Source of the DNA: Dolomedes plantarius
Taxonomy: Eukaryota; Arthropoda; Arachnida; Araneae; Dolomedidae
Length of the DNA: 64,000 bases
Assembly: GCA_907164885.2 (NCBI GenBank)
Contig: OU015499.1
Span: 148,860,739 to 148,924,738 of the forward strand
Direction: 5' to 3'
Below the pieces are notes generated by a model, which saw only the letters and a program-made list of their open reading frames with translations, was not told where the DNA came from and did no database searches. The translations under genes were made by a program, and so were the position numbers. Below are positions 31,131 through 40,800 of the stretch, in pieces (the stretch's first letter is position 1; the number at the start of each line of letters is the position of its first letter).

Positions 31131-32359
31131 GACCGCATTCCCATTGGCCCAAAAGAACCCGCAGGACGAACATGGTCACTAAACAAACACCTCCAAGTCG
31201 GAATAAAATAACTTAAGTTTAACAGAAACCACCCATAGTGTGGCAACAACAAAATGACAACGCAAAAGATAACGCATAAAGACAATCATAACAAAAACAC
31301 AATAGGAGCCACTTTAAGCATCAAAAGCCACAGATAATTAATAAATATATATTACCAATTAAGCAAACAACAATAAATAAAAGAGCAAATAATATTAATA
31401 TTAACACGAAGACAAAACTGCGATTGTGACGTTAGGTCCGCACAATAACATACGCTTCATTGGTTGTTTACAAAGAAATTTAAATGTCAACACGTATAAC
31501 AAGTATACCACCTAAGTGGAAATAAGTGTTAAGTCAACCACAAGTCCCCAGCAACCTCCACAATTCAAAAGGTAAGAGTTAGTACATTATATTATCGCAT
31601 AGTTTGATTGTTGTATTAGGATAAGTCACTGTATACTTAATCTAAGTACCGCCACAGTAAATCTACATTACGTTACAATTGTTTGTAAACAGCTGTTTAC
31701 ATGCCACTAATGAGCCAGCAGGCTATCGGCAATATTTAGTTATAATAAGTACTTGACATAGTGTATAATGCATAATGCAAATCCAATATTTAAAAATAGA
31801 TTGTTATTAACTCATAACCAACAATGGGATTGCTTAACTCATAGGGCACTATCTACAAGTAAACAAGTACTGTATATTACAAGATATAAAATATTCAAAG
31901 TATTTACTATATTTTACAATGCAAGTTATAAACATATAACTAAACACAAAAAGAAAACATATACTACATAACAAACATTTAGTATACAAAAATTATAATA
32001 CAGATATTAAGCCACAAAACATATAAATCGCAACTAAATATGCAACCCATAACAAGTTATAAATTTTAGATCGTATTATTTAATTCAATATAAAATCGAA
32101 TGCGTAGATAGTATAGTTCACCACATAACACAATGTACTAACTTTGCATATTCAGTTACATTAAATTATATATAGCTAAGTATAAAACATTTACCTTAGC
32201 TATAAAATTAATTACAGTTACAAGATCCAAAATACAATTTTTTTTTTTTTGGTTACATATTACCTTACTAAACACTGGTCACTATCTGCCCGTGACAACC
32301 TAGTATAAGGTGCGTATCATACATAAGTTCAAATACAAATATATACTCATTGTTATACT
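31131..32359. other. AT-rich interior of the hAT block, no gene
   Basis: No ORF with family features. A-rich on the plus strand. A palindromic TGTAAACAGCTGTTTACA lies near 31684. It may be 3' flank of the LINE or captured host DNA. Confidence 0.45.
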
Positions 32360-33010
32360 TTAAATTTGTTTACAATTAAAATAAGGTATAAATCATTTGC
32401 ATACCTTAAGGTACATAACTTACAAATATTCAAATACACTAGTTTCAAATTGCATATCATCTAGTTTATTTACATTAAATATAGAAATTATAACAAATGC
32501 ATAGCATAAATGTCGAATTTTATCACAGTTCAAATACCTAAAAGTACATTTTACAAAGCAATTAGTTTATATACATTGTGTAAAGGGCGAAAAGAATCGC
32601 CAAACGTATGATTCATAGCTTGCATATTTAATATATACAAATACACTAATTTACAAATTACATAACTTATTTATTTACAATATATATAGAGTGTATATCA
32701 ATTGCGAAACAAATGAAGCAGATCCTGCCACAGTTCAAATACCTTAAGTACAGTTTGCAAAGCATTTAGTTTATTTACAATATGTAAGAGGCATAAATAA
32801 TTACAAGGCGTATGGTTCATGGCTTACATAAGTTCCAATACAATAAATAACATATTACAGGGTAATTAGTTTATTTACACTGAGCTAAGGGAGTAATTAA
32901 GTAATATGCGTAATTTATACGCTCACTAATACCCCAAAGTTGCAGTATACAAATTAATTAGTTTATTTATATTGATTGTATACGGCAAAAGTAAACAAAG
33001 AGTAGTTAAA
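32360..33010. repeat. Degenerate tandem repeat, period about 100 bp
   Basis: The motif TTAGTTTATTTACA-AT recurs at about 32363, 32461, 32562, 32667, 32767, 32867 and 32959, spacing 92-105 bp. Between the motifs, CATAAAT.ATTGC, GTATG.TTCAT..CTTACA and TTCAAATAC recur in the same order. Units are strongly diverged, so the array is old. Confidence 0.7.
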
Positions 33011-33212
33011 TAAAGCATGCCCTCAATAGAGACCCGTACCCACGGCCAGACCCCACAAAAGGAAAGTAGAAATAGTATTAAGACAAGTTACTTAATAGGA
33101 TTATAAAGAGTAATTAAATCCAAGCAATATCAAATTAATTTAATTTTCCCCCCTTTTTTTTCCCAACAAAAGCCAGCAGCATATTCCCAGCTAGGCAATT
33201 AATCGATTAAGC

Positions 33213-33284
33213 AACCGCTGGGTCCGAGCCCGGAACCTCTATCAAAGACATGCAAGACCAAGTGTAACCAATAGAATACCAAGC
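33213..33284 (-). other. tRNA-like 72-base segment (possible SINE head)
   Basis: On the minus strand it starts GCTTGGTATTCTATTGGTTA (A-box-like) and contains GAGGTTCCGGGCTCGGACCC (B-box-like), spaced as in a tRNA. The first seven bases can pair 6 of 7 with ACCCAGC near the end, but the T arm does not fold cleanly. More likely a tRNA-derived repeat than a functional tRNA. Confidence 0.3.
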
Positions 33285-33522
33285 TACAAAGACTACATTA
33301 CAAAGGTAAGTAAAGCCAACCCCTAAGGAGAGTTGAATAAAATAAAAAGTTATTTTATAACCAAACTCGTGTTGTTAACTTATTATCATTAAGCCACAAC
33401 ACAAATAAGTACCTGAGACGGAGCAAAACACAGAAAAGAAGTAATTGACGAAAACAGAACCAATAGCAGTCCAAATGGACCGCAAACAGGTAAACAAAAA
33501 CAAAAGATGACGAAGAAAGCCA

Positions 33523-35628
33523 TTAGACTGGGTAAGGACAGTGTTGATCCATGAGTAAAGAAACTATTTTACAAATAAATTTTTTACAGTAAAAATCATT
33601 ATAAAATTTATGTTTTTCCCAGGTACGAATCCCTGGTGATAAGTTTTTTCTATAATTTGAAAAATCAGGACAGTCGAAGAGACAGTGGTCTACTGTTTGA
33701 ATTGCTCGACAGGAGCAGGCATTATCTTTACCATGAAATCTGTTTTGATAATCACCAAAGGCACCATGGCCCGTGATGGCTTGATTCAAATAGAAATTTG
33801 ACATTAGTCTTTCACTTTTAATATCTTTATATATTTCTTTAGTTCTTCTACCCTTTGTACTGTTGTCCCAGATCTGCTGCCATATTCTCAATTCTTCCCC
33901 ATTCAACAATTTTCTAATTTTATATTTGGTCCATTTATAGTTATAATCAATATTAGTCTTTTCCGCTGCTTCCTTTGCGGTTTTATCAGCCTCTTCATTT
34001 TCTATTATTCCAATATGGGCTTTAACCCAATGAAATTTTATTTTTAATTTGTTATTTTTTATATTCTGTTTTATCTCTCTGATTATCTCACCCTTGTCTT
34101 TTAAAGATTTTAGGGCCTCAAGCGCGCTACGCGAATCCGTATATAAATCGCTCATTTTGATGTTTTCTTTTATCATATATTGGATAGCCATTTGTATGGC
34201 GTGTAGTTCAGCCGTATAAGAATTAGCTCTATCTATTTTCTCTTTTAATTTCTTCTTAATATTACCATTTTCATAAATAACTACACCAGCACCTATGTTA
34301 TCAGCCATTTTAGATCCGTCGGTATAAATTTTTATATTGCTTTCCGCTTCAGGGTTTTTGCTCCATTCAAAACGAATCAGTTCTTGTATTCCTCTAATTC
34401 TCTTCATCCTAGTAAGGCTGTTGTTAGAGTTGTATTTAATATTGTTAATCTCAATTTCTACTTTTTTATCATACAAACAAAACAATTGCTTAATAGTATT
34501 TGCTTTTAGATAAAGTGGAGCACAACCGGCCAGTGTGTTCAAGGCTTCGTTAGAAACCGTTCTATAACATTTAGTTAGGAATAACAAATAGGGTCTTTGA
34601 ATTTGAACAAGTTTCTTTTTGACATATTCCAGGTCTCTATACCATATCTCAGCAGCGTATAATAAAATTTTTTCTACTATTGTTTTATAGATTTCTTTAT
34701 TGATTTCGGGTTTGATCCCCCATGTTTTCTTTGAAATCCTACTTAATTTATAAAATATTTTAAGTGCTTTTTCATTGACCTTATTGAGATGGCTCATAAA
34801 ATTTAATTTAGTGTCGAATATGACTCCAAGATATTTTAGTTCTTTTTGATATTTTAATGATTCGTTACCTATTTTAATAGTGGGTTTTCTAGAAATCTGT
34901 CCTTTATAGGGTACAATAGTGTACCCGCATTTCCCAATGCTAATTTTGAGATCGTTATTGTTAACCCAATTATTACATATATTTAATATCTCTTCCGCGC
35001 TTTCTGAGAATTTATAGACCACAGGGGACTTCAAGATTATAACCAGATCGTCCGCATAAGCTTGCATCTTATATTTTTCTCCCTGATTATTGTCAATCAA
35101 TAAATCGTTTATGAAAATCAACCAAAATATGGGCCCCAACGATGATCCCTGAGGAACACCTCTGTTATATTCAATTTGCCCTTTTTTAATAATAATTTTG
35201 CGGTCAGTTAAATAATTAATCAGTATATTCAAAAAAATTTTGTGCAATTTCAACTGTTTGAGTTTCCGTATCAATAGGTTTTTATTGACAGAATTAAAGG
35301 CATTTTGAAAGTCTATAGAGATAATGCAAGTATGGTTTTTATTGTTTTTATTCTCTTTAATTATTTCCATCATGTTATCTAAGGCGTGAGCCGTGCTTAA
35401 GCCCTTTCTAAACCCGTATTGTTTTCCTGATATCAAATTTCTTGTCTCTAAGTAAATAGTTAACCTATTAGTCAGAAGTTTATCAAATATTTTGCCCATA
35501 ACAGGTAAAAGACAGATAGGGCGGTAGGAACTCGTGAATTTTAAGTCCTTACCTTCTTTGGGAAAGAAAACAACCAACGCCTTCTTCCAAGAAAACAAAG
35601 ATCTTAGAAAACAAAGATTCACAAGCAT
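33523..35628 (-). CDS. Non-LTR retrotransposon ORF2 part: reverse transcriptase + RNase H
   Basis: A 701-aa open frame. RT blocks run from FPKEGKDLKFTSSYRPICLL (about residue 24), GFRKGLSTAHALDNM, IISIDFQNAFNSV, GVPQGSSLGPIFWLIFINDL, QAYADDLVII (catalytic YADD, about residue 191) to KYLGVIFD. An RNase H domain follows from about residue 438: IYTDGSKM, AELHAIQMAIQ, LYTDSRSALEAL and HWVKAHIGIIENEEADKTA show the D-E-D-D residues. A C-terminal CSC...DHCLFDC zinc-knuckle-like motif completes it. RT plus RNase H plus this Cys/His tail fits the I/R1 group. The endonuclease and ORF1 are missing: the frame starts in RT block 0, so the copy is 5'-truncated and cannot move by itself. It lies inside the hAT-bounded block. 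Confidence 0.88.
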   Translation of the reverse strand: MLVNLCFLRSLFSWKKALVVFFPKEGKDLKFTSSYRPICLLPVMGKIFDKLLTNRLTIYLETRNLISGKQYGFRKGLSTAHALDNMMEIIKENKNNKNHTCIISIDFQNAFNSVNKNLLIRKLKQLKLHKIFLNILINYLTDRKIIIKKGQIEYNRGVPQGSSLGPIFWLIFINDLLIDNNQGEKYKMQAYADDLVIILKSPVVYKFSESAEEILNICNNWVNNNDLKISIGKCGYTIVPYKGQISRKPTIKIGNESLKYQKELKYLGVIFDTKLNFMSHLNKVNEKALKIFYKLSRISKKTWGIKPEINKEIYKTIVEKILLYAAEIWYRDLEYVKKKLVQIQRPYLLFLTKCYRTVSNEALNTLAGCAPLYLKANTIKQLFCLYDKKVEIEINNIKYNSNNSLTRMKRIRGIQELIRFEWSKNPEAESNIKIYTDGSKMADNIGAGVVIYENGNIKKKLKEKIDRANSYTAELHAIQMAIQYMIKENIKMSDLYTDSRSALEALKSLKDKGEIIREIKQNIKNNKLKIKFHWVKAHIGIIENEEADKTAKEAAEKTNIDYNYKWTKYKIRKLLNGEELRIWQQIWDNSTKGRRTKEIYKDIKSERLMSNFYLNQAITGHGAFGDYQNRFHGKDNACSCRAIQTVDHCLFDCPDFSNYRKNLSPGIRTWEKHKFYNDFYCKKFICKIVSLLMDQHCPYPV

Positions 35629-36023
35629 AAGTTCTTGGTATTAAATTCTTCCAAAAAGGAATCGAAATGTTTGACAGACTAATAGGTGGTAGCATTTCCA
35701 TCGCAATAATTTTCTAATTCTAAATTTGGGATTATCTTTCTCAATATGCGATTTCCAGGGCGACAATTTATCTTTTGATGCATTTATCGTACTTATCATA
35801 GAAGCAAGGGGAGAACGAAGCTGTCGAGAGACAAGCTGCTCAGTTTTTGATTTTTACGGTTTTGTGATTTTTACGGTTTTGTGATTTTTAATTTTTTTTA
35901 TTTACTAAAATTATTCATTACAAGTACGAGCGTTTGTTGTTCAAATATCTAAAAATTTTCGAAATTTCAACGGCGGGCACCTTAAAATAGTAGTGCACGC
36001 GGGCACCGCGTCGCCGACCCTTT
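35629..36023 (-). other. Upstream LINE remnant and right end of the hAT block
   Basis: Up to about 35850 the minus strand encodes frame-shifted text such as SPWKSHIEKDNPKFRIRKLL, likely the decayed RT N-terminal flank. After that comes a repeated GATTTTTACGGTTTTGT and the right hAT terminus. Confidence 0.4.
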
Positions 36024-36113
36024 GTTTATATCATTGACTTTTTATCAGCTTGATATATCATCGTTTTTATCACCTTTTATATATCATATTTTTATCACTT
36101 TTTATATATATCA
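36024..36113. other. Short AT-rich strip between the hAT block and the Helitron
   Basis: TTTTTATCAC-rich sequence like that near 18050-18160 in the retroposon of zinc-finger copy 1, suggesting that both insertions hit an older copy of that retroposon. Confidence 0.35.
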
Positions 36114-36228
36114 CTAGCTGAAAACCCGCACTTCGCTACGGAGTACATTCAAATTAAATACAACGATCAGTATATGCAATTAATGCCAATATATATACTT
36201 ATATATATATTGATTGGCATATAATATA

Positions 36229-36295
<67 letters not shown>

Positions 36296-36982
36296 TTATT
36301 TATTTATTATAAATACGATAATCAATGTATACAATTGATGTAAAAAAATACATTTAAAAAAATCGTAAGGGACATTTTATAGACAAAATAATGTAGAAGA
36401 AAATATCCAAATTACATCGAATAGGATATACTAAACAATATAGTACAATTAATATAGTACAGTTTGAGGATCATATGTTTTACTGTATTTTAATAATTTC
36501 TGGATAATGTCCAATCGTCTGCCGCATTAGCAAGAAAAAAAATATTTTTTTTGTCTGTTTAGTTGTTATTGACGTGACGATAAATTTATTTAAAGTACCA
36601 GAAAAAGAAATAACGTGATCAGCATTTCATAAATTAAATTCTGAAAATGAATCTTTAAAAATTTACCAAAAATCAGAAAAATGAGGTAAAGATTCGAAAA
36701 AGATTTCATTTTGAAGGAATTTTTATGATCTTTCTCGTGATATAAATTTTATAACCCTCAATGTATTATTTTAAATGCAAACTTAAAAAAAGTTACAAAA
36801 ACAGCTTAAAAATTTAATTTTAAAAATCTAAGAAATTTTTTTCAAAAATCTTTCTTAGTGCATCCCTACACTATAAGAAGAATCGCCATGCAAAATTTCA
36901 GCCCTTTAGGTCCAGCGGTTTGGTCTGTGCGTTGTATGTCAGTGAGTCAGTCAGTTACGGAACTGTTTTATATATATATAGA
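36114..36982 (-). mobile_element. Non-autonomous Helitron, 869 bp
   Basis: On the minus strand it begins TCTATATATATATAAAACAG after an A and ends GTGCGGGTTTTCAGCTAG before a T. Its first roughly 450 bp match the plus-strand Helitron at 23846-24353. The 3' portion differs and contains a (TA)n expansion (36237-36290) followed by (TTTA)n. No helicase ORF. Confidence 0.8.
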
Positions 36983-37328
36983 TTACCTTTTATAAATCTT
37001 ATTTTTATCACCTGTACACAACATCGTGTTTAATGACGTTTTTATATAATTTTTTTTAGTCTCCTTCGCCCGTCTTATAAGTATTGAAAAGTACTGCTTC
37101 TCAATATTTAATTCCCACTGTTGGGCCTCGACGTGCGCTTTTATGTGTGATATATTTTGGCTCGAGTCTTGTGTTTGGCGCTTTATGCCCTTTTTTGGAT
37201 CTGGCGCCACAAAATTCCAACGAACCCTCATTTTGCAATAGCTCGGCGGATGGAAACGTGCTTGACAATAACGAATGCGACTGGATAAAGGAGTTTCCAC
37301 AAGACGAAACGTCAGAAGAACGCATATA
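36983..37328 (+). mobile_element. Retroposon 3' region with conserved stem-loop
   Basis: At 37165-37229 the sequence TTTGGCGCTTTATGCCC..., GGATCTGGCGCCACAAAATT matches the 3' hairpin and tail of the retroposon at 17699-18357. The upstream part is probably its continuation, split by the Helitron and the hAT block. An open stretch ends SEERIYSKLL at the next MITE; no family recognised. Confidence 0.4.
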
Positions 37329-37498
37329 CAGTAAACTGCTCTAGCCGGCTACCTGCCTAATCGGCGCTATTTAGTTCAGAACCGATTCAATACACTCCAT
37401 AGAGCCCATGCTATTTTACCCCCTGTTCCGCGGCCACCCCTCCTAAAGGCCCCCTTTTTATCGGAACCGTGACTGGTCGCCACAGAGAAGTTTCACTG
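37329..37498. mobile_element. pogo-like MITE, 170 bp
   Basis: Left end CAGTAAACTGCTCTAGCCGG; inverted right end CAGTGAAACTTCTCTGTGGC, then GACCAGTCACGGTTCCGATA. TA lies on both sides (37327-37328, 37499-37500). Same family as 22799-22931. Confidence 0.7.
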
Positions 37499-37858
37499 TA
37501 GATCGACAGTGGCACAAGGGAAACTCGAGAGACACACTCCTGGGGCAATTCAAAATGATGTCCTAAAGGACTTCACAGTGGATCGATGCTTTGGAGAAAT
37601 GTGTTGAAGCAAATGTTTAAATTTTAATTGCCGTTAACCTCGTGAGGGTAGATTTAATTGTGTCTTTCACTTCTTTTTGAAAGTACCTGTCTGATTGGCC
37701 CTCATTTAGCAAAAAAAAAGACCTCAACCAAACCAAACCAAACCCTTTTGAAAGTACAGAGTGATCCAAAAGTTATTTATTCGTCTTTTTCACAAACAAC
37801 ACCAGTAGATGACATAGTCGCATCGCATATAATTCTGTATCTATAAAAATGAGAAACA
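37499..37858. other. Non-coding spacer
   Basis: No coding signal on either strand. A (CCAAA)n-like stretch near 37726-37743 resembles a retroposon tail. Confidence 0.4.
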
Positions 37859-40800
37859 CAGGGTTATCAGGAAAGAACCATCCGATTACAAAATTTAATA
37901 TGTTCCATAATTACAAACAGAAAATTATAATTAATATGTCATTGTAAAGGAAAAATGTTAAATTTTTAGTCTGTAACATTTTTGACACAACACACAAAAT
38001 ACCATACCATTGGATTGGTCGCAGTGCAGCCGATGATTTGGTTCTACACAGCTACCCTCCTAGATCACCGGACTTAACCCCCATGCGACTTCTTCTTTTG
38101 GGGATATGTCAAAGATCTTGTGGTCGTACCACCTTTGCCTCCAAGTTTGCCCGAACTTAACGCATTTGTGATGCTTTACAATTTGTGATGTTTGACAGTT
38201 CATAGTGAAACATTACACAGCTACCCTCCTAGATCGCCGGACTTAACCCCAGGCGACTTCTTCTGGGGATATGTCAAAGATCTTGTGTTCGTACCACCTT
38301 TGCCTACAAGTTTGCCCGAACTTAAACAACGCATTTGTGATGCTTTACAATTTGTGATGTTTGACAGTTAATAGTGAAACATTACACAGCTACCCTCCTA
38401 GATCGCCGGACTTTACCGCATGCGACTTCTTCTTTTGGGGATATGTCAAAGATGTTGTGTTCGTACCACCTTTGCCTACAAGTTTTCCCGAACTTAAACA
38501 ACGCATTTGTGATGCTTTACAATTTGTGATGTTTGACAGTTAATAGTGAAACATTACACAGCTACCCTCCTAGATCGCCGGACTTAACCCCAGGCGACTT
38601 CTTCTGGGGATATGTCAAAGATCTTGTGTTCGTACCACCTTTGCCTACAAGTTTTCCCGAACTTAAACAACGCATTTGTGATGCTTTACAATTTGTGATG
38701 TTTGACAGTTAATAGTGAAATATTACACAGCTACCCTCCTAGATCGCCGGACTTAACCCCAGGCGACTTCTTCTGGGGATATGTCAAAGATCTTGTGTTC
38801 GTACCACCTTTGCCTACAAGTTTGCCCGAACTTAAACAACGCATTTGTGATGCTTTACAATTTGTGATGTTTGACAGTTAATAGTGAAACATTACACAGC
38901 TACCCTCCTAGATCGCCGGACTTTACCGCATGCGACTTCTTCTTTTGGGGATATGTCAAAGATGTTGTGTTCGTACCACCTTTGCCTACAAGTTTTCCCG
39001 AACTTAAACAACGCATTTGTGATGCTTTACAATTTGTGATGTTTGACAGTTAATAGTGAAACATTACACAGCTACCCTCCTAGATCGCCGGACTTAACCC
39101 CAGGCGACTTCTTCTGGGGATATGTCAAAGATCTTGTGTTCGTACCACCTTTGCCTACAAGTTTTCCCGAACTTAAACAACGCATTTGTGATGCTTTACA
39201 ATTTGTGATGTTTGACAGTTAATAGTGAAATATTACACAGCTACCCTCCTAGATCGCCGGACTTAACCCCAGGCGACTTCTTCTGGGGATATGTCAAAGA
39301 TCTTGTGTTCGTACCACCTTTGCCTACAAGTTTGCCCGAACTTAAACAACGCATTTGTGATGCTTTACAATTTGTGATGTTTGACAGTTAATAGTGAAAC
39401 ATTACACAGCTACCCTCCTAGATCGCCGGACTTAACCCCAGGCGACTTCTTCTGGGGATATGTCAAAGATCTTGTGTTCGTACCACCTTTGCCTACAAGT
39501 TTTCCCGAACTTAAACAACGCATTTGTGATGCTTTACAATTTGTGATGTTTGACAGTTAATAGTGAAACATTACACAGCTACCCTCCTAGATCGCCGGAC
39601 TTAACCCCAGGCGACTTCTTCTGGGGATATGTCAAAGATCTTGTGTTCGTACCACCTTTGCCTACAAGTTTTCCCGAACTTAAACAACGCATTTGTGATG
39701 CTTTACAATTTGTGATGTTTGACAGTTAATAGTGAAATATTACACAGCTACCCTCCTAGATCGCCGGACTTAACCCCAGGCGACTTCTTCTGGGGATATG
39801 TCAAAGATCTTGTGTTCGTACCACCTTTGCCTACAAGTTTGCCCGAACTTAAACAACGCATTTGTGATGCTTTACAATTTGTGATGTTTGACAGTTAATA
39901 GTGAAACATTACACAGCTACCCTCCTAGATCGCCGGACTTAACCCCAGGCGACTTCTTCTGGGGATATGTCAAAGATCTTGTGTTCGTACCACCTTTGCC
40001 TACAAGTTTTCCCGAACTTAAACAACGCATTTGTGATGCTTTACAATTTGTGATGTTTGACAGTTAATAGTGAAACATTACACAGCTACCCTCCTAGATC
40101 GCCGGACTTAACCCCAGGCGACTTCTTCTGGGGATATGTCAAAGATCTTGTGTTCGTACCACCTTTGCCTACAAGTTTTCCCGAACTTAAACAACGCATT
40201 TGTGATGCTTTACAATTTGTGATGTTTGACAATTAATAGTGAAATATTACACAGCTACCCTCCTAGATCGCCGGACTTAACCCCAGGCGACTTCTTCTGG
40301 GGATATGTCAAAGATCTTGTGTTCGTACCACCTTTGCCTACAAGTTTGCCCGAACTTAAACAACGCATTTGTGATGCTTTACAATTTGTGATGTTTGACA
40401 GTTAATAGTGAAATATTACACAGCTACCCTCCTAGATCGCCGGACTTAACCCCAGGCGACTTCTTCTGGGGATATGTCAAAGATCTTGTGTTCGTACCAC
40501 CTTTGCCTACAAGTTTTCCCGAACTTAAACAACGCATTTGTGATGCTTTACAATTTGTGATGTTCGACAGTTAATAGTGAAACATTACACAGCTACCCTC
40601 CTAGATCTCCGGACTTAACCCCAGGCGACTTCTTCTGGGGATATGTCAAAGATCTTGTGTTCGTACCACCTTTGCCTACAAGTTTGCCCGAACTTAAACA
40701 ACGCATTTGTGATGCTTTACAATTTGTGATGTTTGACAGTTAATAGTGAAATATTACACAGCTACCCTCCTAGATCGCCGGACTTAAACCCAGGCGACTT

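Larger units (their letters stand above)
30731..36023 (-). mobile_element. hAT-bounded block, 5.3 kb, carrying a LINE and tandem repeats
   Basis: Left end CAGGGGTCGGCAGC and inverted right end AAAGGGTCGGCGACGC resemble the common CAGGGGTCGGCAACC hAT terminus. Flanking 8-mers ATTTATAT (30723-30730) and GTTTATAT (36024-36031) differ at one base. A transposase tail lies inside the left end on the minus strand (30903-31130). The rest of the interior is foreign: about 2.4 kb of AT-rich repeat-bearing DNA and a LINE. Subterminal GTGCCCGCG-type sequence lies near both ends. Confidence 0.65.

Noticed and set aside
38361..39053. Two identical 60-aa ORFs in the satellite (MTVNSETLHSYPP...)
   Set aside because: They are two copies of the 172-bp repeat variant, starting at TTG codons; not genes.
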